In this document: positions 16,890 through 25,940 of the stretch, piece by piece
Layout: each line of letters starts with the position of its first letter
Numbering within the stretch: position 1 is the stretch's first letter
Assembly: GCA_964457365.1 (NCBI GenBank)
Contig: CAYWFP010000052.1
Coordinates: forward strand, 1 to 28,885
Direction: 5' to 3'
DNA: 28,885 bases
Origin: CAYWFP01 sp964457365
GTDB lineage: Bacteria; Planctomycetota; SZUA-567
Translations under genes and position numbers: made by a program
Notes under the pieces: generated by a model
What the model was told of the DNA's origin: nothing
The model's database searches: none
Seen by the model: the letters and a program-made list of their open reading frames with translations, nothing else

Positions 16890-18647
16890 ATGATCAACTT
16901 CAGCCGAAAGCCGACGGTCACCAACGCCTGCTGGACATTGGCGGCGACGGATCCGGCGGCCGCGCGGACGCTGGCCGACGAACTCGCGATCCATCCGGTG
17001 GTGGCGCGGCTGCTGGCGCAGCGGCTGTCCGCACCGACGGCGGCGGCCGCCCGTTCGTTTCTGCAGCCGCAATTGTCGGACCTGCACCCGCCCGAGGATC
17101 TGCCGGACATGGACCGCGCCGCGCAGCGCCTGGCCGCGGCGGTCGGGGAGCAGCAGCGCGTCATCGTCTACGGCGATTACGATGCCGACGGGGTGACCGC
17201 GACGGCGCTGACGGTGCGGATGCTGAACGCGCTGGGGCTGCAGGCGGGGCATTACCTTCCCTGCCGGCTGGAGGAGGGCTACGGCATCTCCGACCGTTTC
17301 GTCGAGCAGGCGATCTCCCAGAAGCCGGCCCTGATCGTCACCGTCGACTGCGGCACGGCCGAAGCCGAACGCATCGCCAGGCTCGTCGAGGCCGGCATCG
17401 ATGTCATCGTCACCGACCATCACGAGGCCGGCAGCGACGCGTTGCCGCCGGCGCTGGCGGTGGTCAACCCCAAGCGCGAGCGGGAGGGGCGCGAACTCGC
17501 GGGCGTGGGCGTGGCCTTCAAGCTGGCGTGGGCGACCTGCCGGGCGGTCGTGGGCGCGGAGAAAGTCGGCGAACGGCTGCAGCAGGCGCTGCTCTCGATG
17601 CTGCCGCTGGTGGCCGTCGGCACCATCGCCGACGTCATGCCGCTGCTCGGGGAGAACCGGGTGCTGGCGGTCTACGGCATGCAGGGGCTGCGCCGGGGCT
17701 TAGCCGGCCTGAAGGCGCTGATGCGGATCGCGCGCGTGGAACCGAACGAGATCACCGCGCGCGCGGTGGCCTTCGGGCTGGCGCCGCGCCTGAACGCGGC
17801 CGGGCGGATGGGCGAGGCGGAGCTGGCGCTGAAGCTCCTCTTGGCCGACGACCGCGGCGAAGCGGGGGAACTGGCCGAGCGGCTCGACCGGCACAATCGC
17901 GACCGGCAGGAGTTGTGCCGCGCCATCCAGGACGAGGCCAAGGCGGCGGTCGAGGCCGAACTCGGCGAAGACGCCGCGGCCATCGTCGTCGCGCGCGAGG
18001 GCTGGCACGAAGGCGTCATCGGCATCGTCGCCGGGCGGCTCGCGGAGGATTACGGTTTGCCGGCGGCGGTGATCGCTCTGGACCGTTACACCGGCACCGG
18101 CAAAGGCAGCGCCCGCAGCGTCGACGGCCTGAACCTGTACGAAGCCATGGACGGCTGCCGCGAGCGTTTCCTCTCCTTCGGCGGGCACGAGCAGGCCGCC
18201 GGCTTCGCCATCGCCGCGCAGGAGGTGGACGCCCTGCGCGCGGCGCTCGACAGGCGCTGCCGGCAGCAGGCGAAGGAGAAAGCGCTCCAGCCGACGCTGG
18301 CGCTGGACGCGGAGGTGGGGCTCGATGATCTGGACGAGCGTCTGGCGAGGGCGCTGGAACTGCTGGCGCCGTTCGGCGAGGGCAACCCCGAGCCGCGTTT
18401 TCTCTGCCGCGGCGTCACCGTCCGCGGGGAGCCCGCGACGATGGGCCGCGAGAACCGGCACTTCAGCTGGCACGCCGAGCGCGGCGGCGCGTGCTGGCGC
18501 GCTGTGGTCTTCAACAACACCGACTGGCTGCGCGCCATCGACGCGGGTACGCGCTGCTGGGACATCGTCTACACGCCCTACATCAACCGTTTCCGCGGCA
18601 AGGAGTCGCTGGAACTACGCATCGTCGTTATGCGCCCGGCGGGGTAG
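16890..18647 (+). CDS. recJ: single-stranded-DNA-specific exonuclease RecJ
   Basis: A 585-residue DHH-family 5'-3' exonuclease for recombination and mismatch repair. The catalytic motifs are in order: YGDYDADG (94-101), VTVDCGT, TDHHEA (Asp176-His177-His178), PRLNAAGRMGEAE, then the DHHA1 part with GWHEGVIGIVAGRL and GKGSARSVDG, and the C-terminal OB-fold region to VMRPAG. Length and order are normal. The ATG at 16890 has only GAGG one base upstream, a poor spacing, so the true start could differ by a few codons; the motifs are well inside. It is probably a single-gene unit. The next gene has its own -10 box about 65 bases downstream. Confidence 0.96.
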   Translation: MINFSRKPTVTNACWTLAATDPAAARTLADELAIHPVVARLLAQRLSAPTAAAARSFLQPQLSDLHPPEDLPDMDRAAQRLAAAVGEQQRVIVYGDYDADGVTATALTVRMLNALGLQAGHYLPCRLEEGYGISDRFVEQAISQKPALIVTVDCGTAEAERIARLVEAGIDVIVTDHHEAGSDALPPALAVVNPKREREGRELAGVGVAFKLAWATCRAVVGAEKVGERLQQALLSMLPLVAVGTIADVMPLLGENRVLAVYGMQGLRRGLAGLKALMRIARVEPNEITARAVAFGLAPRLNAAGRMGEAELALKLLLADDRGEAGELAERLDRHNRDRQELCRAIQDEAKAAVEAELGEDAAAIVVAREGWHEGVIGIVAGRLAEDYGLPAAVIALDRYTGTGKGSARSVDGLNLYEAMDGCRERFLSFGGHEQAAGFAIAAQEVDALRAALDRRCRQQAKEKALQPTLALDAEVGLDDLDERLARALELLAPFGEGNPEPRFLCRGVTVRGEPATMGRENRHFSWHAERGGACWRAVVFNNTDWLRAIDAGTRCWDIVYTPYINRFRGKESLELRIVVMRPAG

Positions 18648-18710
18648 GCGGCGCGCGAGGGCGGTTTTTCCGGCCATCCGTTTTTTCATGGCCTCGGCTC
18701 CGATCTGGCT

Positions 18711-18716
18711 TATAAT
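18711..18716 (+). promoter_or_regulatory. -10 box TATAAT upstream of the M16 protease
   Basis: A perfect TATAAT stands about 70 bases before the ATG at 18785. No good -35 box is found at 16-18 bases; TTTTCA at 18682-18687 is too far away. The promoter may need an activator. Confidence 0.4.
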
Positions 18717-18784
18717 ACGCGCTTTCGCCCACAATGCCAAGGCGCGCATCGCCGCGTGACGTTTCGGCCGCCAAAGGAGTCCGT

Positions 18785-21751
18785 ATGCCCGTTCCCACCG
18801 TCGACCTGCAGGCAGGTCAGCAAGTCCACGGCTTCACCGTCACCCGCGTCACCCCCGTCGAGGACGTGCGCGCGGTCGCGGTCGAGCTGACGCACCTGAA
18901 GAGCGGCGCGCAGGTGATGCACGTCCACGCGGACGATCCGGAGAACCTCTTCGCGGTGGGCTTCCGCACGCCGCCTCCCGACGACACGGGCCTGCCGCAC
19001 ATCCTGGAGCACTCTGTCCTCTGCGGCTCGGAGAGGTACCCGGTGAAGGATCCGTTCGTCGAGCTTCTCAAGACGAGCCTCGCGACGTTCCTGAACGCCA
19101 TGACCTACCCGGACAAGACGGTCTATCCGTGTGCGAGCATGAACGAGAAGGACTTCTTCAACCTCGTCGGCGTCTACTGCGACGCGGCGTTTTTCCCGCG
19201 CATCACGGAGATGCATTTCAAGCAGGAGGGGCACCACCTCGACTTCGAGGAGCCGGGCAACCCGCAGAGCCCGCTGATCGTCAAGGGCATCGTCTACAAC
19301 GAGATGAAGGGCGCCTACTCCGATCTCGACGGCACCATCGGTCGCGAGGAGAGCCGCCGCATCTGCCCCGACAACGCCTACGGCAAGGACTCCGGCGGCA
19401 ACCCCGAGGCGATCCCGGAGCTGACGTACGCGCAGTTCGAGGCGTTCCACGAAACCTATTATCATCCGGCCAACGCGCGCATCTTCATCTACGGCGACAT
19501 CCCGACGGAGAAGCACCTGGCGTTTCTGGACAAGGAATACCTCGCGCGCTTCGACCGCATCGACATCGACACCAACATCGGCGAGCAGCCGCGCTGGACC
19601 GAGCCGGTGCGGGACACCCTTCCGTATCCCATCGGCGAGAACGAGGACCCCAAAGGCAAGACGGCGGTGACGCTGACGTGGCTCACCAACGACGTCGCCG
19701 ACGCGGTGACGACGCTGGCGATGAACGTGGTGGAGTACTACCTTCTGGGCAACGCCGCGGCGCCTCTGCGCAAGGCCCTCATCGACAGCAAGTTCGGCGA
19801 GGAGCTGACCCACGCGGGGTATGCCGACTACCAGCGCGACGCTTTCTTCACCGTCGGACTGAAAGGGGCCGAGCCCGACCGCGCCGACAAGATCGTCGGG
19901 CTGGTGATGGACGTGCTGCGCTACGAAATCGAGGCCGGCTTCGAAGCGGAGAAGCTCGAGGCCGCGTTCCACCGGCTGGAGCTGGCGAGCCAGGAGATCG
20001 GCTCGGCGTATCCGCTGCGGCTGATGGACCGGGTGTACCGCTCGTGGTTGTACGAGCAGGACCCGACGCATCACCTGCGCATCCGGCAGCGCCTGGCGGA
20101 GTTGCGGGAGCATTACCGGAGCGAGCCGCGTTTCTTCGAGAGCGTTGCCGCGAAGATGCTGTTGGAGAATCCGCATTACGCCGTGCTGACCTTTCTGCCG
20201 GACAAGCGGTTCAGCCGCGAGCGGGAGGAGAAATTCCGCGCGCGGATGGACGAGTTGCGTGCGAAGCTGAGCGATCAGGACGTGGCGCGGATCGTCGAGG
20301 AGGCGCGCGAACTCGAGGCGATGCAAGGGACGCCCAACCCGCCCGAGGCGCTGGCGACGCTGCCGAAGCTGACGCTCCAGGACGTCTCGCCCGATCCGCT
20401 GCCGCTCGACACGGAGGTGCTTGCGGTCAACGGCCGGCCGCTGCTGGCGACCGACGTCTTCAGCAGCGGGCTCTGCTACCTGAACCTCGCCGTCGACCTG
20501 CGCGGACTCGACGACGAGCTGTACGATTACCTGCCGCTCTTCACCGAGGCGCTGAGCAAGATGGGCGCCGAGGGCTGCGACTTCGTCGCCATGGCCGAAC
20601 GCGAGGCGGCCTGCTGTGGCGGCATCCACGCCTCGGTCTCGGCCAACGGTCGTTTCGACGATCCGGCGCACCTGCAACCGTTTCTCACCGTGAGTACGCG
20701 TTGCCTCGAGCGCAAGTTCGGCGACATGCTCGGCGTCCTGGACGACCGGTTGCTGCGGTTCGATCCGACCGACGTCGAGCGCCTCAAGGACGTGATCCTG
20801 CAGGGGAAGGTCCATTGGCGCAGCCGGGTAGTCCCGTCGGGCAACCGCTTCGCGGCGCTCCGGGCAGCGCGGTATCTCTCGCGCAACGCCGCGCTCGCCG
20901 AACGCTTCAGCGGCATCACCCAGGTGCGTCTTTTCGAGAAGCTGGCCGCGATTTTCGACAAGGAGCGCGACGGCCTGATCGAGAAGCTCAGCCGCATCCG
21001 CGATTTCCTGCACGCGCGCGGCCGCTTCACCGCCAGCATCGTCGCGCCCGACAGGGCTGCCGACGGCCTGCGGCAATGGTACGGCGATTTCCTGGCGCTC
21101 CTGCGGGACGATACCCCGCCGGCGATGGACGGCGATTACATGAAGGTACAGCAGGCGCAGCGCGAGGGCGTGGCGTTGCCGGCGGCGGTGGCGTTCGTCG
21201 CGTCGGTTTTCCCGGCGGTGCCGCCGACGGACGAACTGGCGCCGGCGCTGCTCCTTCTCGGCCAGCATTTGAGCTACGGGTATCTCTGGCAGGAGATCCG
21301 CGCCAAGCGCGGGGCCTACGGCGCGCATGCGCATTACACCGGATACAACGGCGTCTGGGGCTATTTCAGCTATCGTGACCCGTGTATTGTCGAGACCTTG
21401 CAGGCCTACGCCGGCGTGGCCGACCATGTCGTCAACGAGATGGACCTGAGTCCCGCGGGCGTCGAGCAGGCGGTGATCGGCACGGTGAAGACGCTCGATC
21501 GTCCCATCCGCCCGGGCGATGCGGTGGGCGCGGCGATGGCGCGCTATCTCGGCGGGGAGGACGACGCGTTTCGCGCGGACTTCCGCCGCCGCCTGCTGTC
21601 GCTCACCGGCGAGCAGATCCGCCGCGCGGCCGAGGAGGTGCTGCGGCCGGGCTTCGCGAACGCGCCCGTCTGCGTGGTCTCCAGCCGCGAGAAGCTCGAG
21701 GCCGCCAACGCCGTACTGGGCGAGAAGGCCCTGGCGGTCGAAGATTTGTAG
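18785..21751 (+). CDS. PreP-like M16C zinc metalloprotease
   Basis: A 988-residue clamshell peptidase of the presequence-protease (M16C) type, which degrades unfolded or short peptides inside a closed chamber. The inverted zinc motif H-x-x-E-H is HILEH at residues 72-76, in the family context GLPHILEHSVLCGS. The third zinc ligand is Glu173 in NEMKGAYSD. NAMTYPDKTVYPCAS and the C-terminal half with YLWQEIRAKRGAYG are also typical. No signal peptide is seen, so it is cytoplasmic. AAGGAG (18774-18779) lies 5 bases before the ATG at 18785; an in-frame ATG at 18734 is unsupported. Usual length for the family. Confidence 0.95.
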   Translation: MPVPTVDLQAGQQVHGFTVTRVTPVEDVRAVAVELTHLKSGAQVMHVHADDPENLFAVGFRTPPPDDTGLPHILEHSVLCGSERYPVKDPFVELLKTSLATFLNAMTYPDKTVYPCASMNEKDFFNLVGVYCDAAFFPRITEMHFKQEGHHLDFEEPGNPQSPLIVKGIVYNEMKGAYSDLDGTIGREESRRICPDNAYGKDSGGNPEAIPELTYAQFEAFHETYYHPANARIFIYGDIPTEKHLAFLDKEYLARFDRIDIDTNIGEQPRWTEPVRDTLPYPIGENEDPKGKTAVTLTWLTNDVADAVTTLAMNVVEYYLLGNAAAPLRKALIDSKFGEELTHAGYADYQRDAFFTVGLKGAEPDRADKIVGLVMDVLRYEIEAGFEAEKLEAAFHRLELASQEIGSAYPLRLMDRVYRSWLYEQDPTHHLRIRQRLAELREHYRSEPRFFESVAAKMLLENPHYAVLTFLPDKRFSREREEKFRARMDELRAKLSDQDVARIVEEARELEAMQGTPNPPEALATLPKLTLQDVSPDPLPLDTEVLAVNGRPLLATDVFSSGLCYLNLAVDLRGLDDELYDYLPLFTEALSKMGAEGCDFVAMAEREAACCGGIHASVSANGRFDDPAHLQPFLTVSTRCLERKFGDMLGVLDDRLLRFDPTDVERLKDVILQGKVHWRSRVVPSGNRFAALRAARYLSRNAALAERFSGITQVRLFEKLAAIFDKERDGLIEKLSRIRDFLHARGRFTASIVAPDRAADGLRQWYGDFLALLRDDTPPAMDGDYMKVQQAQREGVALPAAVAFVASVFPAVPPTDELAPALLLLGQHLSYGYLWQEIRAKRGAYGAHAHYTGYNGVWGYFSYRDPCIVETLQAYAGVADHVVNEMDLSPAGVEQAVIGTVKTLDRPIRPGDAVGAAMARYLGGEDDAFRADFRRRLLSLTGEQIRRAAEEVLRPGFANAPVCVVSSREKLEAANAVLGEKALAVEDL

Positions 21752-21779
21752 GGGACGTCATGGCGCGCGCGTTGAAGGT

Positions 21780-23066
21780 TCAAGCCATATCGTGCTGATA
21801 CAGATACCCCAGCCAGGCGTCGGCGGCGAAGCCGCGGCTGCCGTCGGCGCGGGCGAATCCACCGTACTGGCCGATATGGTTGCCCTTGCCGTCTTCGCCC
21901 GAGACGGCGAGGTAGTCGATATCGATGCTCTCGACGCCGGCTTCCCGCAAGGTCAGCACTTCCTCGAGCTGGTTCACGCCGTCGCCGTTGAGATCCTGCC
22001 AGAGGCGGAGGCGCTCGTAGACGCTGTCCTGCGCGTCGATGACCTGGTCGCCGTTCATGTCGTGGGTGGCGAGCTTGCTGAAGCCGTTAGCGTGGCCCTC
22101 CTGATTGCCGAAGAGCTCCTTGCCGCTGTCGGCGACGCGGTTGCCGTTCTCGTCGAGGAAGAGAAACGCGTCGTCCCCTTGGATAAATCCGGTGCGCACC
22201 GCCTTCCCGTTTCCGTGCAGGTCGAAGTCCACGCCGTCTTCGACGCCGCGGAGTTCGATACCGTCGCCGTGCAGGTCCAGCACCAGCGGATCGCCCTGCT
22301 GGACGGACATGTCGATGCGGACGCTCAGTCGCTGATATGCCGCCGACATCCCCGCGCTCTCGGCCTGGCTGGCCGCCACGCGGTCGACGACTTCGAACAG
22401 CCCTTCGAGACTGAAACGCGCGCCGAACGACGCTTCGGCATTGCTCGCGGCGATGGAGAACGACAGTCGGCTCGACTGGACCGTGCTCGTCCGGCCCGAG
22501 AGCCCTTGCATCATCTGCTGCGTGGATTCGACGAGCTGCTTGAGGCATTCGGGATTCTCCTCGGCCATCATCTTCATCAGCAGCAGCACCGTGCTGTAGA
22601 GCTTCGGGTCCATCGCCTGCAGCTCGTCGGCGAAGGCGTTGAAGGTATCGACGACCGGCGCGTCGGAGCCGAAGCGCTGGCCGAGCATCTCGCCGATGGA
22701 CGCGCGCACCGTCTGCGGGTCGAAAGGAGACGGCTCCGGCTGCGCGATCCCGGCGCCTTCATTCTCACTCGCGTCGATCTCGGCCTGGCGTTGCGCATTG
22801 ACCTGTTGCAGCAGGCGCTCGCGCACGGCGTAGATGCCGCCACGGAGTTCGATTGCCGGATTCTCTGGAACGGGGCTTGTAAGCTGTCGGGACGAGATCT
22901 CTACCCGGTCTGCGGTGAAAGAGATCTCGGATGCAGCACGAGCCGGCACTTCTGTAGCGCCGCGTTTCGGGGACGCCAGGCGAGAAGGCTCCGTGCGGGA
23001 CTGCCGCTGAGAAACAAGATCCCGTGCGGGGTCGAGCAGACCTGGTCGTGCCGATTGTAGAGCCAC
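21780..23066 (-). CDS. Ca2+-binding EF-loop protein (RTX-associated type C-terminal domain)
   Basis: A 428-residue protein without a signal peptide. The first 100 residues are low in structure and contain DRVEISSRQL, a motif type common near the ends of flagellar and other exported proteins. The middle is helical (about 110-230). From about residue 258 the pattern DPLVLDLHGDGIEL, DFDLHGNG, LDENGNRVAD, DMNGDQVID and DLNGDGVNQLEE gives at least four EF-hand-like acidic loops. This arrangement is known from the C-terminal parts of large Ca2+-binding exoproteins. GGAGG (23077-23073) 6 bases before the GTG at 23066 fixes the start; an ATG at 23096 has none. Probably secreted by a leaderless route and folded by calcium outside; function unknown. 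Confidence 0.8.
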   Translation of the reverse strand: MALQSARPGLLDPARDLVSQRQSRTEPSRLASPKRGATEVPARAASEISFTADRVEISSRQLTSPVPENPAIELRGGIYAVRERLLQQVNAQRQAEIDASENEGAGIAQPEPSPFDPQTVRASIGEMLGQRFGSDAPVVDTFNAFADELQAMDPKLYSTVLLLMKMMAEENPECLKQLVESTQQMMQGLSGRTSTVQSSRLSFSIAASNAEASFGARFSLEGLFEVVDRVAASQAESAGMSAAYQRLSVRIDMSVQQGDPLVLDLHGDGIELRGVEDGVDFDLHGNGKAVRTGFIQGDDAFLFLDENGNRVADSGKELFGNQEGHANGFSKLATHDMNGDQVIDAQDSVYERLRLWQDLNGDGVNQLEEVLTLREAGVESIDIDYLAVSGEDGKGNHIGQYGGFARADGSRGFAADAWLGYLYQHDMA

Positions 23067-23098
23067 GTATTTCCTCCGTGAAACGGGCGCTACCATCC

Positions 23099-23128
23099 GA
23101 GATGCAACAGCCTCCTTGCTGTCATCTC
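23099..23128 (-). promoter_or_regulatory. leader hairpin with Shine-Dalgarno-like loop
   Basis: On the minus strand GAGATG-ACAGC pairs with GCTGT-(TG)-CATCTC, an 11-bp stem with a 2-base bulge and the loop AAGGAG. It lies about 33 bases before the GTG of the Ca2+-binding gene, in its presumed 5' leader. A role in translation control is possible but unproved. The 23130-23312 stretch is AT-richer than its surroundings, has a T8 run at 23237-23244, and shows no convincing gene. Confidence 0.4.
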
Positions 23129-23312
23129 TGAATTAGCGGCAGATATTTCCCGTCTTGAGCGTTTTTTCCGGCAATTATCCCCGAAATCCGGGCGCGTTCG
23201 CTTATCGGACTCCATGGCAAGGAGTTGCGCGAAAAGTTTTTTTTCTTGTTTTTGTGCCTGCGGCTGATTTCCTAAGCCGTATTGGCATGAATGATCGCGC
23301 ACGGGAGAGCGG

Positions 23313-23694
23313 ATGAGCAGAAAGGAGCGCCTTCATACCGAACGGGTCACCGTGGCCCGGCCGTTCCGGCGGGAGCAGCACGAGGAGCTTGAGCGCCTGA
23401 TCGCGCGCGAGCGCCAGTCGTGCAGCAGAGCCCGGGTCACGCGCCGCGCTCGCCGTTTGCGTTCCTGCTGCGTCAATCCCGGCTCAAGCTGCCACTCGAT
23501 GCACGACCGCACCTGCCCCGACTCCGCGCGCTACGTCAACTGGCTCTTCATGGAATGCAGCGTCTCGGACCGGACGGAGAAGTGGGAGACGATCGAGGCG
23601 ACGTTGCGCTGGGCGGAGAAGCGCCTGCGGCGGCCGCGCCGGAACTGCCTGGAGACGTGGTATGCTTCTGGAAACTGGAAGAGGAGGAAAGTCC
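23313..23694 (+). CDS. unrecognised Cys-rich reading frame, 3' end undefined
   Basis: An ATG at 23313, with GGGAG upstream, opens a frame with strong third-position GC to about 23660. It is basic at first (EELERLIARERQS), then rich in cysteine (SCCVNPGSSC, RTCPDSARYVNW, MECSVSDRTEKWE), ending in a charged helix (ATLRWAEKRLRR). About 6 cysteines in 60 residues suggest a metal-binding or disulphide-rich segment. The frame has no stop before the next gene and stays open to 24977 only as a shadow of it, so the native stop appears lost; the end given is where the next gene begins. It could be a truncated gene or upstream part of the next transcript. I do not recognise it. Confidence 0.35.
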
Positions 23695-24945
23695 ATGGCG
23701 CCTTCGGCGACGAGTCAAGTGACGGACGCGGACAAAGCGGTGCTGCGCGAGCTCGGCGAGGCGTTCGCCCGCATCGGCAACCTGCCGGTCCAGCGCGAGA
23801 AGGCCGAGCTCTGGCGCAGGCTCAACGACGGCGAGGCGGTGCGCCCGCTGGTGTATATCAACGAGGAGCCGTGGCCGGAGCTGGCCGAGGCGAATGCAGA
23901 CGAACTGGCCTGCGTCTGCGCGGATCCGCTGCTGCGGCGCATCGAACAGGGCATGCGCGTGACGCTCTACCGCTGGCGGCATTACCCCGTCGACAGCATC
24001 CTCCTGCCGCAGATCGAGTGCGCCAAGGTCTGGTCCAGCACCGGCATCGGCATCTCGCAGCAGGGCGAGACGATCCAGCACGGCGCCGTCAGCGCCCAGC
24101 ACTTCACCCCGCAGATCGAGTCCGTCGAGGATATCGGGAAGATCCAGATGCCCGAGGTACGCTACGACGCGGAGGCAACCGCGCGGCGCGAAGCTTTGCT
24201 GAACGAAATCTTCGCCGGCGTTCTGCCCGTGCGCGTCGGTGGGATCAAGCATATCTGGTTCACGCCGTGGGACAACCTGATCCGCCTGGTGCATCTCGAG
24301 AACATCATGATGGACATGCTCGACGATCCGGAGTTCGTCGACGCCATGGTCTCGCGTTACGTCGATGCGAAGATGCACGAGCTCGACCGGTTCGAGGCGC
24401 TGGGCCTGCTCGACGCCGGCGCGGGGCCCTGCCGCGTCGGCTCCGGCGGCTACGGCCATACGCGCGAGTTGCCGGAAACGGGGCAGGCGCTGCCGTGCGC
24501 GCAACTCTGGGGCTGCGGCAACGCGCAGATCTTCTCCGAGGTTTCGCCGCCGATGCACTGGGACTTCTCGCTCAGGCACGAGTTGCGCTGGCTGTCGCGC
24601 TGGGGCATGACCTACTACGGCTGCTGCGAGCCGCTGCACCTCAAACTCGGCATACTGAAGCGCATTCCCAATCTGCGCAAGATCTCGGTCAGCCCCTGGT
24701 TCGACATTCCGCAGGGGCTGGAAAACGGCGCGGGCGACTACGTCCTCTCGGTCAAGCCCAACCCGGCCATTTTTGCCGAGGACGACTTCGACGAGGCGCG
24801 CGCGCGGCGGGAGATCCGCAAGCTCCTCGACCAGGCCGCCGGCTGCCGCGTGGAACTGATCATGAAGGATATCTCCACGGTCCGCAACGATCCGACACGC
24901 CTGTGGCGCTGGGCCGAGATCGCCATGGAGGAGGCGCAGCGCTGA
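23695..24945 (+). CDS. URO-D-like (uroporphyrinogen decarboxylase family) protein, possible corrinoid methyltransferase
   Basis: A 416-residue protein of the URO-D superfamily, which contains haem-pathway decarboxylases and the MtaA/CmuA-type methyltransferases that move methyl groups between corrinoid proteins and thiols. The region WSSTGIGISQQGE, PWDNLIRLVHLENIMMDM, and the zinc-site-like YYGCCEPLHLKL followed by IPNLRKISVSPW resemble the variant widespread in Lentisphaerota, not true HemE. The C-terminus is SVKPNPAIF and later RLWRWAEIAMEEA. AGGAGG (23682-23687) precedes the ATG at 23695. It converges on an AraC regulator 10 bases away. A methyltransferase role in degrading a methylated or sugar-like compound is inference. 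Confidence 0.8.
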   Translation: MAPSATSQVTDADKAVLRELGEAFARIGNLPVQREKAELWRRLNDGEAVRPLVYINEEPWPELAEANADELACVCADPLLRRIEQGMRVTLYRWRHYPVDSILLPQIECAKVWSSTGIGISQQGETIQHGAVSAQHFTPQIESVEDIGKIQMPEVRYDAEATARREALLNEIFAGVLPVRVGGIKHIWFTPWDNLIRLVHLENIMMDMLDDPEFVDAMVSRYVDAKMHELDRFEALGLLDAGAGPCRVGSGGYGHTRELPETGQALPCAQLWGCGNAQIFSEVSPPMHWDFSLRHELRWLSRWGMTYYGCCEPLHLKLGILKRIPNLRKISVSPWFDIPQGLENGAGDYVLSVKPNPAIFAEDDFDEARARREIRKLLDQAAGCRVELIMKDISTVRNDPTRLWRWAEIAMEEAQR

Positions 24946-24955
24946 GCGTGCCGCG

Positions 24956-25813
24956 TTACGTCATCCGCTTGCGATAGATGCCCGGCGTCATGCCGCTGAC
25001 GCGCTTGAACCAGCGGTTGAACTGCGCCGGCGCGGGGAATCCGAGCTCCGCGGCGATGCGCTTGAGCGGCATCTCGCCCCCCACGAGCAGCGCGCTCGCG
25101 CGGCGGCCGAGAATCTCGTCGTGGACCTGTCGCGGCGTCTTCTGCAAATGCGCCAGGAAGAGCCGGTCCAGGTGCGCGCGGCTCAAGCCGGTCGCTTCGC
25201 CCAGCCGGTGGTACGGCAGGCGCGGCACGTGGTCCAGGTCTTCCAGGATCTCGATCGCGCGCGCGACGCGTTCGTCCCGGACGAACCAGGGCATCGGCTC
25301 GCATCCTTCTCCGCGCAACGTGCGGAAGAAGGCCGCCAGCCAGCGCCAGCGCGCTCCCTCCCAGGCGGCGAACGATTCCAGTCTCACGCTTCGCCGGAGC
25401 GGATTGTCGCGCAGCAAAGATTCCGCGGCCTGGCCCAGTTCGGGCCACGCCTCGACCGGGCGGACCAGGAGGCCCGGAACCGACAGCAGCGGTCGGTGCC
25501 CCAGCCAGCCCGCCCAGAGATGCAGGCTCAGGATCACTGCGTCGTCGGAGAAGATATGCTCGCGCGGGTAATCCGGCGGGATCAGCACCCAGGTGCCCGC
25601 CGTGGCGACGAGATCGGGCGCTTGCGGCAGGCGCAGTCGGACGTGGCCGGCATCGAGGCGCCAGAGAACGTAATGCGGCATGGTGGATATCAGGTGCCGG
25701 GTGTCTTTGCGGACCTGGCGATGGTAGAGGCCGAGAAGGCGATAATCCAGCCGCTCCCAGGCCTGCGGCTCCATCTCCAAGGTATGCATGGCCGGCGGCT
25801 GCAATGCGTTCAT
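24956..25813 (-). CDS. AraC/XylS family transcriptional regulator
   Basis: About 285 residues. The N-terminal part (to about 170) is a cupin-like sensor region, with DAGHVRLRLPQAPDLVATAGT and WVLIPPDYPREH. The C-terminal 95 residues carry two helix-turn-helix motifs: LGEATGLSRAHLDRLFLAHL and IAAELGFPAPAQFNRWFKRV followed by SGMTPGIYRKR, the AraC signature. The frame is open from 25849, but the promoter at 25822-25849 would start transcription at about 25815, so the ATG at 25813 would be leaderless; no ribosome site is present. It is divergent from the FAD oxidoreductase and convergent with the URO-D-like gene, so it probably regulates the FAD gene and perhaps itself. Confidence 0.93.
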   Translation of the reverse strand: MNALQPPAMHTLEMEPQAWERLDYRLLGLYHRQVRKDTRHLISTMPHYVLWRLDAGHVRLRLPQAPDLVATAGTWVLIPPDYPREHIFSDDAVILSLHLWAGWLGHRPLLSVPGLLVRPVEAWPELGQAAESLLRDNPLRRSVRLESFAAWEGARWRWLAAFFRTLRGEGCEPMPWFVRDERVARAIEILEDLDHVPRLPYHRLGEATGLSRAHLDRLFLAHLQKTPRQVHDEILGRRASALLVGGEMPLKRIAAELGFPAPAQFNRWFKRVSGMTPGIYRKRMT

Positions 25814-25821
25814 GCGCAAAG

Positions 25822-25849
25822 ATGATAGCGAAATGATGAAAAATGGCAA
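25822..25849 (-). promoter_or_regulatory. promoter of the AraC-family gene
   Basis: TTGCCA (25849-25844) and TATCAT (25827-25822) are 16 bases apart on the minus strand, each one base off consensus. The ATG at 25813 is 8 bases beyond the -10 box. Confidence 0.55.
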
Positions 25850-25862
25850 TAGAAATAATGGC
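25842..25862. repeat. AATGGC direct repeats, candidate AraC-type operator
   Basis: AATGGC occurs at 25842-25847 and 25857-25862, 15 bases apart. The surrounding 15-mers match at 10 of 15 positions. The pair straddles the adjacent -35 boxes of the two divergent promoters, where an AraC-type activator could bind. Spacing is shorter than the roughly 21 bases of classical AraC half-sites. Confidence 0.3.
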
Positions 25863-25878
25863 CAAGCTGTTGTATAAC
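25850..25878 (+). promoter_or_regulatory. candidate promoter of the FAD oxidoreductase
   Basis: TAGAAA (25850-25855, 4 of 6) is 17 bases from TATAAC (25873-25878, 5 of 6). Its -35 box directly abuts that of the AraC gene. The leader would be about 55 bases, with AAGGGG before the ATG at 25941. The weak -35 fits an activator-dependent promoter. Confidence 0.35.
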
Positions 25879-25940
25879 CGGAATGACATGATAATCTTGC
25901 GAATGGTTACTTCTTCCGGATTGAAGAAAAAGGGGTTGTT

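Noticed and set aside
18672..18693. GGCCAT/ATGGCC inverted repeat after recJ as a terminator
   Set aside because: The T-run lies in the loop, not after the stem, and the stem is only 6 bp.
23237..23255. T-rich run as an intrinsic terminator
   Set aside because: No stable GC-rich stem lies directly before it and no plus-strand gene ends nearby.
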